DNA of 45,196 nucleotides from Candidatus Wolbachia massiliensis (GTDB lineage: Bacteria > Pseudomonadota > Alphaproteobacteria > Rickettsiales > Anaplasmataceae), in assembly GCF_014771645.1 (NCBI RefSeq), contig NZ_CP061738.1:953011-998206 (forward strand), read 5' to 3'. The position numbers were made by a program, and so were the translations under genes. The notes under the pieces are model-generated. The model searched no databases, was not told where the DNA came from, and saw only the letters and a list, made by a program, of their open reading frames with translations. Positions within the stretch are counted from its first letter, which is position 1; each line of letters opens with the position of its first letter. Below are positions 16,798 through 25,706 of the stretch, piece by piece.

Positions 16798-17346
16798 CTA
16801 AATTAACTTAGATAAGTAAATAGCAGCTTTGCAACCTGCTTTTATGAATGAAGACAAGACATTATAACCAAATGCGTTCTCAGCATCATGCTCAATCGCA
16901 ATGTCTCTGTGTTCTAACTCCTCATCACGAAATTTACTTATAGTTTCCTTTAATTCCCCATCTTCCAAATGTGAAACCTGCTCCTTATAATGCTCCCCGA
17001 TCACTTCTTCAACTGCAGCAGTGCAAGCCATAGCAGCTTTTTTGCCCATAATGGCAGTTGCAACACCAAGTGAGACTCCTAAAGCACGCCAAACTGGTAG
17101 TAAAACAGTAGGACGAACTTTTTGTTCTTTAATTTTCTCATTAAAGTAATGGAAATGTTTTTTCTCCTGCTCTTCCATTTCAATTATTTCATTGATTATA
17201 GAAGATTTTTTAAGAATAAATTTTTGACCAGAATAAATGCAAATAGCTCCATATTCCCCAGCATGATTTACTCTAATTGCTTGTTGCAAAAAATTTCTTT
17301 TTAACTTATTAATGTTACAGTTTTCTTTTTCCAATGTTCCCTTCAC
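16798..17346 (-). CDS. coq7: Ubiquinone biosynthesis hydroxylase COQ7 (demethoxyubiquinol hydroxylase)
   Basis: The 182-residue di-iron carboxylate enzyme catalyses the penultimate ubiquinone step. The iron ligands are visible in VNHAGEYGA (Glu), EEQEKKHFHYF (Glu, His), EEVIGEHY and the C-terminal EELEHRDIAIEHDAE. A hydrophobic central helix (WRALGVSLGVATAIMGKKAA) fits membrane association. The start at 17346 is GTG with a close cAGGG; a TTG at 17334 with AAGGG upstream is an alternative. COQ9, its usual partner in alphaproteobacteria and mitochondria, lies nearby at 18897-19499. Confidence 0.93.
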   Translation of the reverse strand: MKGTLEKENCNINKLKRNFLQQAIRVNHAGEYGAICIYSGQKFILKKSSIINEIIEMEEQEKKHFHYFNEKIKEQKVRPTVLLPVWRALGVSLGVATAIMGKKAAMACTAAVEEVIGEHYKEQVSHLEDGELKETISKFRDEELEHRDIAIEHDAENAFGYNVLSSFIKAGCKAAIYLSKLI

Positions 17347-17439
17347 TGCCCTGTATTAGTACTACTATAGACAAACATGTTATAGAGTAAATAAAATTCC
17401 ATCCAGGTATAAGAAAATTAAAAATAAATTCCGCACACC

Positions 17440-18801
17440 TCAGATGTATGATTCCAGGATGCGATGGAGCTCTAAGCCTTCCCGCTCAAGCCCTGGGTAT
17501 ATCCTTTCCATTTCTATTTGAGTCAATTTTTTAGAGAAGTTACTTCTTTCATAATCCTTTTGCTTAAAATTTACATTAAGTTCTTTTTGTATTAAATATC
17601 CATGTGCATCATTAATAAATTCATTTTCTATGTCTTCGTACTTTGTTGCATTACCGTTATCCTCACAATAAACTAAATGTTCTTTGTGATCGGTGTGAAT
17701 ATTCCTATTCTCGCAAGGTATTGTAGGACTGTGTTCCAGTATTATGTTTCTTCTAAGCTGCCCTGTGTCAGTAGACTGATCATTAAGTTTACCAACAAGT
17801 TGTGCCTCTGGTGGAATTACAGTGTCGCCTTTCCTACCAGCAATTAATACAGGGCATTTTGTATTCTCTACAATTTCCTGTGGGTTAAAATCTAATCCGC
17901 AACGCCCAAACCAAAAATTCAAGAATTTTGCAGGAAGCCACCTTGTGAAAAAATTTCCTATTCCATGAGGAAAATGATTAGTTGCATCTTTGAGTGAACT
18001 ATAAGAATTACTGTGAATTAATGTTAAATAGATACCTTGCTTTTCAAATCTTCTTAAAACTTCCGCGGCAATTCCGCCTCCAAGAGAGTTAGTATCTAAG
18101 ACTATATTATTTGGATGTATATCCTCTCTAAGCAACATATTAACCATTGCCATTCCAGCCTGAACTAACTCTTCACCGTTTGTTAGAAAGTTATACAGCG
18201 CTACAACCTTTTTGCTTTCCAAAAGGAACTCTATAATATCCTCTATATCTTTACTCTTTTTTGACTTTTCTTCTGTATCTATCTCCGAATCTTCACCTAT
18301 AAGTTCTTTTTTATAACGCTCTATCCACTCAGGACTGACTTCATTTTCCAATAAGCTTTTAATTCTATGTACAACAAACCTGTCCTTAATAAAGTTAAAA
18401 AACATCCATAAGCAAACTACAACAAAAAATATGGTAGCCAAAGTTAATAATACTACTGATGCAAGAGCTAATCCAGCAAGCACCTTTTTTGATCTTTGAT
18501 TCTTATACGCTAAGTATAGCAATGCAACAGAAGCAGTAGATGATATAGCAAAACATAACCACAGCAATACTATCCTATTAGTGAATTTTCTTTCCTCATT
18601 TTTCAATTCTTTTTGAAAAGATTTTGGATTAACAACTTGAGAGAAATAAGGGTAGTCAAAATAATATTTAACCATGTTAAACTTACTTTCTTGCTCTTTA
18701 CCAAATGCATTAACCCTGATGCATCCAAGTACTCCAAAAAAGTTTATTACATGTTTTGCATCTTTTTCTGGCTTGCCCTTAATATGATAAATAACTTTCA
18801 T
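17440..18801 (-). CDS. Membrane-anchored alpha/beta-hydrolase-like protein
   Basis: The 453-residue protein has two strong membrane helices at about 77-98 and 106-136. The C-terminal domain shows alpha/beta-hydrolase features: strand NNIVLDTNSLGGGIAAEVLR, with the nucleophile elbow around Ser239 (the usual Gly before x-Ser is Thr here); an acid candidate Asp326 in CPVLIAGRKGDTVIPP; and His candidates 369-375 in NIHTDHKEHL. This is the order Ser-Asp-His expected of a triad. The substrate is unknown, perhaps a lipid or ester. Lipase-like fold proteins with similar architecture are known among intracellular pathogen effectors, but export is not evident here. Confidence 0.72.
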   Translation of the reverse strand: MKVIYHIKGKPEKDAKHVINFFGVLGCIRVNAFGKEQESKFNMVKYYFDYPYFSQVVNPKSFQKELKNEERKFTNRIVLLWLCFAISSTASVALLYLAYKNQRSKKVLAGLALASVVLLTLATIFFVVVCLWMFFNFIKDRFVVHRIKSLLENEVSPEWIERYKKELIGEDSEIDTEEKSKKSKDIEDIIEFLLESKKVVALYNFLTNGEELVQAGMAMVNMLLREDIHPNNIVLDTNSLGGGIAAEVLRRFEKQGIYLTLIHSNSYSSLKDATNHFPHGIGNFFTRWLPAKFLNFWFGRCGLDFNPQEIVENTKCPVLIAGRKGDTVIPPEAQLVGKLNDQSTDTGQLRRNIILEHSPTIPCENRNIHTDHKEHLVYCEDNGNATKYEDIENEFINDAHGYLIQKELNVNFKQKDYERSNFSKKLTQIEMERIYPGLEREGLELHRILESYI

Positions 18802-18896
18802 TTCACTATTAATGGATATTTAATTATTTTAACATAAAAATTATAAAAATCAAGGTAACTTTAAGGTGTAATGGAGTAACTCACATAAGAGAGGGC

Positions 18897-19499
18897 CTAT
18901 AACAAGAAGTTTTCTACCATTCTTTTTAAACGAGTTTGAAACTTTTGAAACGTCATGACATTGTTGATACGTCTATCAAGGAATGATAGAGTGTCTGCAA
19001 AACCTTCTGAGTAATCGTTAATAAAAGAGAATATTGTACTTAAGTACACTCCGGCTAATATCGCTCTTTTTGTGTAGTAGTTAAAATCTGTCGATTGATC
19101 ATGAATGCTATACCAAATTGCACTGACAGTTTTGTATAAAAGTTTGCTAGAAAAATATGTATTTTTTGGCAATACAGAAAATGATAGGACATTTTTTAAA
19201 AGTTCTCTGTAATTTGGTAACTTAGCATAGTTTGAGAGGCGTATTTGAACAGCTAACTTCACTCGTTCACGCACCTTCATATCTTCTAAATTAGAATTCC
19301 TAAGTTCAGCCTCCATTGAGCTATTTAAGTCCTCTGCTATGTATTCCAAAGCACTATATATTCCGTCCTGGAATTTGCAAAAGCTATTAGTTAGGTTGAG
19401 ATTCGTGCACACCTTTAATAGGGTTTCATCGCTTATTCCTTCAAATGGAATAACTCTAATCAACTCATCTATTATTAACTTTATTTCATCTTGTTCCAC
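18897..19499 (-). CDS. COQ9 family protein
   Basis: The 200-residue protein matches COQ9 in its C-terminal half: VSAIWYSIHDQSTDFNYYTK followed by RAILAGVYLSTIFSFINDYS and FLDRRI are the family's most conserved stretches. COQ9 is a TetR-fold lipid-binding protein that presents ubiquinone intermediates to COQ7 at the membrane. The first 90 residues are divergent helices. It starts 12 bases downstream of murD on the same strand, so the two may share a transcript. Confidence 0.85.
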   Translation of the reverse strand: MEQDEIKLIIDELIRVIPFEGISDETLLKVCTNLNLTNSFCKFQDGIYSALEYIAEDLNSSMEAELRNSNLEDMKVRERVKLAVQIRLSNYAKLPNYRELLKNVLSFSVLPKNTYFSSKLLYKTVSAIWYSIHDQSTDFNYYTKRAILAGVYLSTIFSFINDYSEGFADTLSFLDRRINNVMTFQKFQTRLKRMVENFLL

Positions 19500-19511
19500 A
19501 GCAACATTGCA

Positions 19512-21011
19512 CTAAACAGCAGATGTAATTGTAAATGAATCTCTGAGATTTTCAAACATCTTGCAGAAAGCTTCACCACGTTCCTCAAAACTTTTCCACT
19601 GATCAAAAGAAGCGCACGCAGGAGAAAGTAATATCGTTATTTCTTCTTTACTATTCAAGGCTTCCTCAGAAGCTAATTTAAAAGCATTTTCTAGATTGCA
19701 ACACTTCACAAAATCCACTTTATACTCCATAGCATTTGCAAAAGCTTCAGTTGATTCTCCAATAAGAAAAGCTTTTCTTATTCTTGTAAAATGCTTGCTT
19801 AGCAACTCTATGCCGCCTTCTTTACTTTTTCCACCAACGATCCAATATATGTTTTTATAAGACAAAATTGCCTTTTCGCTTGATTCGGCATTAGTTGCTT
19901 TGCTATCGTTCACAAAAAGCACATTCTTTATTTTGCCAAGAAGCTCATTTCTGTGCCTGAGCCCTGGAAAGGATTTGATTCCATCAATAATAGTGCTGCT
20001 ATCTATTTTAAGCAGCTTACATACAGCATATGCAGCTGCTATATTTTCTGCGTTGGATATCAAATTTATTTTCACGTCACTTGCTGACATATAGTTATGA
20101 TCTTCTAATTTTAACAGGGGCTCCTGGATCCCAGTGTCAGAGATACGAGCATTTACTTGTGAAGGCAGTGTGTTGAATGTTGCAACAGGTTTTGCCTTAA
20201 ACACAAAGGTGTCATTCCAGTGCTTGACACTGGTTTTTTTTCTGGATCCCAGTGTTGTAACACTGGGATCACAAGGAAGATGGCACTGAGGTGACAAATA
20301 GGGTAACATCGAAGCTGAGATTGGAATTTTGTCCCCAATGAATTTGTTAAATATTTCAGCAGTAATCTCATTATCATATCCTATCACAGCAACTTTACTG
20401 CCACTTATCAGCTTTGATTTAATGGCTATGTAATTTTCCATATTTCCATGTCTATCTATGTGATCTGGAGTAATATTGAGTAGTACTGAAATGTTCACAT
20501 TAATTTCGCTCATCAGCTCCAATTGAAAAGAAGAGAATTCAATTACGTAAATTTCTACATCCCTTTTTAGATCCAAAACAGGAATACCTAAATTTCCTCC
20601 AATGGCTACTTTTTTCCCTGCGGATTTTAATACATGCCCTATTAGAGATGTAGTGGTTGATTTACCATTTGTTCCTGTAACGCCTATTACCTTCTGGTTT
20701 GCAGTTTTAGCTTCAAGGAATAGTTCAATATCTGATTTTATTTTGCAGTCAAAGCTTCTTACCATCCAATGTGACGAAATTGGCACTCCAGGGCTTAAAA
20801 CCAATGTTCTTATCTCATGCCAATTGTATTCCTTAGGATGAAGAAAATTACACTCTTCATACATTATTTTAGCATTTTCTATTTGCTCTTCGTGATCATC
20901 CCATGCATATACTTTTGCACCACTCTTTATTAGATTGTTAATGACGGATAAACCAGTCTTACCAAGACCAAAAACCGCAACACTTTGATTTTTGTATTTG
21001 TTTAGTTGCAT
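19512..21011 (-). CDS. murD: UDP-N-acetylmuramoylalanine--D-glutamate ligase
   Basis: The 499-residue Mur ligase adds D-Glu to UDP-MurNAc-L-Ala. The N-terminal Rossmann-type domain starts VAVFGLGKTGLS. The ATP loop is GVTGTNGKSTTTSL. NITPDHIDRHG and the C-terminal FPGLRHRNELLG and NDSKATNAES are typical MurD motifs. It is longer than the usual 440-460 residues because a palindrome-bearing insert occupies about residues 245-300 (LSPQCHLPCDPSVTTLGS through ISDTGIQEP). The gene fits the lipid II synthesis that Wolbachia retains for division. Confidence 0.94.
   Translation of the reverse strand: MQLNKYKNQSVAVFGLGKTGLSVINNLIKSGAKVYAWDDHEEQIENAKIMYEECNFLHPKEYNWHEIRTLVLSPGVPISSHWMVRSFDCKIKSDIELFLEAKTANQKVIGVTGTNGKSTTTSLIGHVLKSAGKKVAIGGNLGIPVLDLKRDVEIYVIEFSSFQLELMSEINVNISVLLNITPDHIDRHGNMENYIAIKSKLISGSKVAVIGYDNEITAEIFNKFIGDKIPISASMLPYLSPQCHLPCDPSVTTLGSRKKTSVKHWNDTFVFKAKPVATFNTLPSQVNARISDTGIQEPLLKLEDHNYMSASDVKINLISNAENIAAAYAVCKLLKIDSSTIIDGIKSFPGLRHRNELLGKIKNVLFVNDSKATNAESSEKAILSYKNIYWIVGGKSKEGGIELLSKHFTRIRKAFLIGESTEAFANAMEYKVDFVKCCNLENAFKLASEEALNSKEEITILLSPACASFDQWKSFEERGEAFCKMFENLRDSFTITSAV
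20121..20290. repeat. Palindromic element inserted in frame in murD
   Basis: GATCCCAGTGTT and AACACTGGGATC at 20245-20270 form a 12-bp perfect stem with a 2-base loop. A ggatcccagtgtcagaga half-element at about 20126-20143 and agtgcttgacactgg (about 20219) are related. The whole insert adds about 55 codons to murD without a stop or frameshift. Confidence 0.85.
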
Positions 21012-21123
21012 TATTTGTTCTGAAAAGGTGTTATATAATAGGCTTAACGTAAAGAATTTGCAAATGTTAGTTATTACCTGTAGAATGTAGGAAAGTTAGT
21101 AAGGATTTTAATGGGAAAGTAAT

Positions 21124-21483
21124 ATGCCATCCGTCACTTTTATTTTACCTGATGGGAGTAAGAAAAGCTATGAAGCTGCAGAGGGAGAAACTTTGCTTAA
21201 TTTAGCCCACAGAAGTGATCCAGATCTGCTTGAAGGTGCGTGTGAAGGTTCTCTTGCTTGTTCTACATGCCATGTAATTGTTGATCCAAAATTTTATGAT
21301 GTTGTAGAAACACATAACCCTATATCTGATGAGGAAAATGACATGTTAGATCTAGCTTTTGGCTTAACAGAGACATCAAGGCTTGGGTGCCAAATTAAAA
21401 TTACAAAAGATATCGATGGTTTATATGTTACCATACCAAGGGGTACGAGAAATATATCGCTGGATAAACAAGGAAATGATTAA
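21124..21483 (+). CDS. fdx: 2Fe-2S ferredoxin (adrenodoxin type)
   Basis: The 119-residue protein has the cluster ligands Cys40, Cys46 and Cys49 in GACEGSLACSTC and Cys89 in RLGCQI, the C-x5-C-x2-C...C spacing of adrenodoxin/Isc ferredoxins. MPSVTFILPDG and the ITKDIDGLYVTIP end are typical. It supplies electrons for Fe-S cluster assembly or P450/ubiquinone-type hydroxylation. It is followed after 2 bases by the next gene. Confidence 0.93.
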   Translation: MPSVTFILPDGSKKSYEAAEGETLLNLAHRSDPDLLEGACEGSLACSTCHVIVDPKFYDVVETHNPISDEENDMLDLAFGLTETSRLGCQIKITKDIDGLYVTIPRGTRNISLDKQGND

Positions 21484-21485
21484 CT

Positions 21486-22526
21486 ATGCGTAAGATTTTC
21501 ATCTATGTTATCCTTTCCTTGCTTTTGTTTATCCCTGTAGCTTATAGTGGTTTCTGGTATTTTTCTGCACATAAAACAAAAAATCTTTTAACTGAAACAA
21601 TATCCTACATTAACGATGGGAAGTTCAATATTTCATATGACTTTAAAGGCTTTCCTTTTAGTCTAATTTTCCATGTGACGAACCCAAAATTCTCCAATGA
21701 GCAATTAACTATCTCATCTGAAGCTTTAGTGATAAAAAACAGATTATTCGATAAATCAGTATATATCTATACACCAAGCAATGAAGTCAATATTATTGTT
21801 CATGATGGTGAAAAAAAGAACATAAAATGCCATACAAACGATAACAATCACCTTATTATCAAACTAAACGATACACCGTCTTCACTGCGATTTGATAGAA
21901 ATAGCACTATAATAGACTATATAAATACACTTCGTTATGAAGATTATGGATTGAAATGTGATGTTTTACTTGATTCAGAAAATGAACAAAACATTATAAC
22001 TGAAGTGAATGGTAAAAGCAATTACGTTCAGTTTCACTTCAATAAAGAACTGAGTAAGCTAGGATTTGATCTTTATGCTTATCGGTTTACAAGTCCTGAA
22101 GGTTATCTTAGTATCGATATCAAGCTTAATTATGAATTTATAAATCACATCTCAGCTTCTAGAGTTAATTTCAATATAGAAAAATTCCTAGTTCAGAGTA
22201 ATAATTTTTCTATTGCTGCAGATGGCGGAGTACAGAATTATAATTTGGTTACATTTTCATTTGAAGACAAGATTAACGTGGCTGTATCAAATTATAAAGC
22301 ATTAGTTCCGTTTATGACTGGCAAGGAAAATCACTCAAAAGCTTCAAATGCATTCGAAAAATTAATATCTTCCTTATCAGAAAAAAAAACTGATAACGAC
22401 ATTCAATTTTCAATAAAATATGACGATAATGTGGGGTCGAGTTTTATTGGAAAGTTATCCACTGCTGATTTTATAAACCAACTAGATAAAATCACACAAC
22501 TAATCAAAGATGAGAATAGTAATTAG
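21486..22526 (+). CDS. DUF2125-like exported protein of unknown function
   Basis: The 346-residue protein has one N-terminal membrane helix or uncleaved signal (IFIYVILSLLLFIPVAYSGF). A beta-rich periplasmic region follows, beginning FNISYDFKGFPFSLIFHVTN, which resembles the DUF2125 proteins of alphaproteobacteria. The function is unknown. Its 3' end overlaps ccmH by 17 bases, and it follows fdx by 2 bases, so fdx, this gene and ccmH form one transcription unit. Confidence 0.7.
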   Translation: MRKIFIYVILSLLLFIPVAYSGFWYFSAHKTKNLLTETISYINDGKFNISYDFKGFPFSLIFHVTNPKFSNEQLTISSEALVIKNRLFDKSVYIYTPSNEVNIIVHDGEKKNIKCHTNDNNHLIIKLNDTPSSLRFDRNSTIIDYINTLRYEDYGLKCDVLLDSENEQNIITEVNGKSNYVQFHFNKELSKLGFDLYAYRFTSPEGYLSIDIKLNYEFINHISASRVNFNIEKFLVQSNNFSIAADGGVQNYNLVTFSFEDKINVAVSNYKALVPFMTGKENHSKASNAFEKLISSLSEKKTDNDIQFSIKYDDNVGSSFIGKLSTADFINQLDKITQLIKDENSN

Positions 22527-22887
22527 CTTACTTTTCATATTGACATTCCACTTAAGCATAAACGCTTTTACTTTAGATGATAAACTTGGAGATACAAGCA
22601 TGGAAAAACGAGCAGCAAATTTATTTAAAATAATAAAGTGCCCAATATGCTCTGGCGAATCATTATCTGAATCTGGATCTCAGATTGCGTATGATATGCG
22701 CAAAGCAATTCGCGAGAAAATCAATGATGGGTATACGGATAAAGAAATAATCTCAGAGTTAAAAAGTTCTTATGGAGATTCAATTATAGTCTCCCCGCCT
22801 GTAAAATTTAGTACTTACATTTTGTGGTTTGTTCCACTAACAACTCTGCTCATTGGATTTTTTCTAATACAAAAATACACCCAATAA
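22510..22887 (+). CDS. ccmH: Cytochrome c-type biogenesis protein CcmH
   Basis: The 125-residue protein has a signal peptide (MRIVISLLFILTFHLSINAF), the thiol motif KCPICSGESLSES with Cys44 and Cys47, a three-helix domain (MRKAIREKINDGYTDKEII), YGDSIIVSPP and a C-terminal membrane helix (ILWFVPLTTLLIGFFLI). CcmH reduces apocytochrome c thiols for haem ligation on the periplasmic side. The motif C-P-x-C and length match the CcmH/CycL N-terminal module. It overlaps the upstream gene by 17 bases. Confidence 0.92.
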   Translation: MRIVISLLFILTFHLSINAFTLDDKLGDTSMEKRAANLFKIIKCPICSGESLSESGSQIAYDMRKAIREKINDGYTDKEIISELKSSYGDSIIVSPPVKFSTYILWFVPLTTLLIGFFLIQKYTQ

Positions 22888-22892
22888 CGGAT

Positions 22893-22962
22893 GAACCTTA
22901 GCTGTATGAACATTGCAATTTGAGCCTACCTGGAGGCCAGACACTGGAATTTATAAACAGGA
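22893..22962. repeat. Copy of a dispersed intergenic repeat
   Basis: agctgtatgaacattgcaat, then tttgagcctacctggaggcc and agacactggaa, match the 8842-8890 repeat with two visible mismatches over about 50 bases. No coding potential was seen. Confidence 0.7.
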
Positions 22963-22985
22963 TGGCAGTGCCTCTATGATGTCAT

Positions 22986-23112
22986 TAGACTTGCTGCAAA
23001 ATAGTGTAAAAGATGGTAAAGTAAGAAAAAGAGGGATGAGAAGTGAGGGAAAATGAGTCTAAATTACCATAAAGTAAATAAACACCCAAGAAATTTTCGA
23101 GATATAACGGGA
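22986..23112 (+). mobile_element. IS5-like element end fragment driving the next gene's start
   Basis: These 127 bases match the reverse complement of 50-176 with a single difference. They carry the IS tip, leader, ribosome-binding region (agtgagggaaa) and the first 20 codons of the transposase. The rest of the IS is absent: after 23112 the sequence changes to the coiled-coil gene, still in frame. Confidence 0.8.
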
Positions 23113-24471
23113 AGTTTAGGTAGTTTTATGCCCAATACTAATAATAAGATTAATCATGAAATTAACGTTAAAAAAAAAGAAAAAAAGTATAGCTGGTCTA
23201 CTGTGTTTGCTTGGTTATACTTAAAGACGATTGGGCGAATATTGCCAAAGCGATGGAACAAATGGGCAGAAAATATTCTATATACTGAAGTGACGAGCAG
23301 CACTGAACCCAATTTGGAATCTGAAGAAGATAGTAAGTTAAATAGTGAAAATGAGGAGGTTCAAGTTAAACAAGTGACATCTCAAGATATGGCAATACAG
23401 ACTGAATGTGTTGAAACAACGGACAAAAATATTGAAGTTGATTTAAAACCTGAAGTTGCAAAAAAAGGTAGCCAAAGTGAAATAATGAGTGAAGATGAAG
23501 GGATTCAAACTGAAGTGGATAACGAATTCGCTGATGAAACCTGTTTTGGTATCGAAGATGATGGGCTGATTGATGATAACTACTCTGATATGGAAAAAGT
23601 AAGTATAGAAGAGGATGGAGCATTAAAGGAACAGCTAGAAGATATAGGTCAGGAACTAGAACTTGAACGCTTACAAAATGTCTCCTTAAAAAAGACAAAT
23701 GAAGATTTGGAATCTAAACTTGGAATGAGGTATGAAGACTTGGCAAAAGCTACAGAAACGACAGCACACCTGGAAGGGGAACTAACTACAGCATTAGAGG
23801 AAAATAAGCAATTAAAATTGCAACTTGCAGAATATGAAAAGGATTACATAGAACTGAAAGAGGTTTCAGACCAAATAGAAAAAGAGCTCTCAGTTGAGTT
23901 AGAGGAAAAGGAAGTAGAGGAAAATTTAGTGGCAAAGTTGAAAGAAAAGTCTGAAACGATAGTGTGCCTGGAAGGAGAATTAACTAAACTCAGCGCGGAA
24001 TTTTTAAATGAAACAGGAAGATTTTCAGTAAAGGTAGAAGAAAAAGATATAAAAATAAATAGCTTAACTGAACAGCTAGGAAAGGAACAGAAGCAAGTAG
24101 AAAGCTTAAAAAAGGAAGTCACAAAGCTAAAAGGTCAATTAAAAACTGGTGAAGATGCATTTAATGCGTCAGAAAAAGAAAAGAAGGAGTTGGAAGATAA
24201 TTTAGCTACTAAAGAGGAAAGAATTCAAGAATTAGAGGAGGAATTAATTAGATTAAAAACTAAATTATCTCAAAAAGAAGCAGACTCTGTTAAGAAGCAT
24301 ACAAAAAATTCTCCGTATAATGAAAAGTATATCAAGTCCTATACAGACTCTTTACCTTTAGAAGATGAAGTTAAAACAAAATACACACCTAACTCTTTTC
24401 TGAGTCGCACTAGCAGCACTGCAAGCATACATTCATTGGATGGTAGGAAAGCAGTTAAAGCAGACTCTTAG
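23053..24471 (+). CDS. Coiled-coil protein with two IQTE motifs and an IS-derived N-terminus
   Basis: The 472-residue protein begins with 20 residues identical to the transposase N-terminus at 1-109. A native start may be ATG 23128 (residue 26), with ttagg 8 bases upstream. Residues 26-75 are basic with an aromatic helix (STVFAWLYLKTIGRILPKRW). Residues 85-190 are acidic and disordered, with DMAIQTECV (113-119) and DEGIQTEVD (148-156). Residues 195-415 are a long heptad-patterned coiled coil rich in E, K and L. The tail has serine-rich LSRTSSTASIHSL. No enzymatic domain is visible. The IQTE sequences fit the LC8 dynein light chain ligand pattern. The 3' end overlaps the convergent cca gene by 17 bases. 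Confidence 0.75.
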   Translation: MSLNYHKVNKHPRNFRDITGSLGSFMPNTNNKINHEINVKKKEKKYSWSTVFAWLYLKTIGRILPKRWNKWAENILYTEVTSSTEPNLESEEDSKLNSENEEVQVKQVTSQDMAIQTECVETTDKNIEVDLKPEVAKKGSQSEIMSEDEGIQTEVDNEFADETCFGIEDDGLIDDNYSDMEKVSIEEDGALKEQLEDIGQELELERLQNVSLKKTNEDLESKLGMRYEDLAKATETTAHLEGELTTALEENKQLKLQLAEYEKDYIELKEVSDQIEKELSVELEEKEVEENLVAKLKEKSETIVCLEGELTKLSAEFLNETGRFSVKVEEKDIKINSLTEQLGKEQKQVESLKKEVTKLKGQLKTGEDAFNASEKEKKELEDNLATKEERIQELEEELIRLKTKLSQKEADSVKKHTKNSPYNEKYIKSYTDSLPLEDEVKTKYTPNSFLSRTSSTASIHSLDGRKAVKADS

Positions 24472-25627
24472 CACAAAGCACCAGCTCCTCTTTTGTTAAG
24501 GAATAGGAGTTATCTTCCCAGTGTTGCCTAAGCAATTCCAAGCTCTTACCTAAACTTTTTCCTGGCTGGTAACCTATATTTATTAAATCATCGCCAGATA
24601 AAGGAAATTTTGGGATATCAAACACTTCAGCAAATGAAATATATTCATCGACATTTGCTCCAGACTCAACGCCACAAATCCTCACTAAATCACAATATAA
24701 CTCTCTCCCAAATAAAGATATGTACTTTTTTTGCTCTTTTTCTGAAAGTTCTGTTCCAATATTATTGGATAGTAAAAATAATAGCTTTTTCTTTTGCTTG
24801 TTTGAGAGGCGTAAAAACTTATTTACGTATTCTCCAAGACTTAGCTTATCATTTTCGGTAGTTCTGAGGAGTAACGCTAATTTTACTAGTGCATCAGCAC
24901 CAAAAAGGAGTGTCGAGGACAAAATTTCACATTTTACTTCTTTTGGAATAATTTTTTGCAAAACACCAGATTTTTGCATGCTTTTAAGTGTTGGAGCTGG
25001 GTCATCACACTCCAGCAATTTAAATATTTCGTCTCTTATTCTCTCCCCGGAGAGGTTCTGGATCATATGTGAATGTTTTTTGCATACATTCAATATTTCA
25101 TCACTCAAATTTCCAACACATATTTTTGCATGAAAACGAAACGCTCTTAAAATACGTAAATAGTCTTCCTTAATTCTATCTTCAGCGTTGCCTATAAAGT
25201 TTAACCTTCGTACTTTTAAATCCTCAATACCACTAAAGTAGTCATATACACTGCCATGCTTATCCGCGTACAAAGCGTTAAATGTAAAGTCACGCCTTGA
25301 CGCATCAGCCTGCCAATTATTGGTAAATTCTACTTTCGCGTGCCTACCATCACATTTAACATCATGTCTTAGTGTTGTAATTTCAAAGGATCTCTGATTT
25401 AAAACTGCAGTGATAGTTCCATGTTTTAAGCCGGTTGGAATAGCTTTTATATTACAGAGCTTTAGCGCTTCAATCACTTGACCAGGCAGCAAATCAGTGG
25501 CTAAGTCGATGTCGTGAATGTCACGCTGCAGAATAAAATCCCTCACACAACCGCCGACAAGCCTAGCTTCACCACCAAATTCCTCTATGGCATCGATAAT
25601 TAAACTAGTTTCATAATCAACTTGCAT
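24455..25627 (-). CDS. cca: CCA tRNA nucleotidyltransferase / poly(A) polymerase family
   Basis: The 390-residue class II nucleotidyltransferase has the head motif LVGGCVRDFILQ, the catalytic DIDLATD, the RRDFTFNALY nucleotide-recognition strand, and LRILRAFRFHAKI. The tRNA-Ser gene in this window lacks an encoded CCA, which fits a need for this enzyme. The alternative is poly(A) polymerase; Wolbachia-type genomes usually have one such gene serving CCA addition. The gene overlaps the coiled-coil gene tail to tail by 17 bases. Confidence 0.9.
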   Translation of the reverse strand: MQVDYETSLIIDAIEEFGGEARLVGGCVRDFILQRDIHDIDLATDLLPGQVIEALKLCNIKAIPTGLKHGTITAVLNQRSFEITTLRHDVKCDGRHAKVEFTNNWQADASRRDFTFNALYADKHGSVYDYFSGIEDLKVRRLNFIGNAEDRIKEDYLRILRAFRFHAKICVGNLSDEILNVCKKHSHMIQNLSGERIRDEIFKLLECDDPAPTLKSMQKSGVLQKIIPKEVKCEILSSTLLFGADALVKLALLLRTTENDKLSLGEYVNKFLRLSNKQKKKLLFLLSNNIGTELSEKEQKKYISLFGRELYCDLVRICGVESGANVDEYISFAEVFDIPKFPLSGDDLINIGYQPGKSLGKSLELLRQHWEDNSYSLTKEELVLCAKSLL

Positions 25628-25706
25628 CTAGGTCAGTACATATTGCAGCTCATATTACACGAAATGCAAAGTGTTTGCAAAAAACCCTATATAAAAATAC
25701 ACAGGA

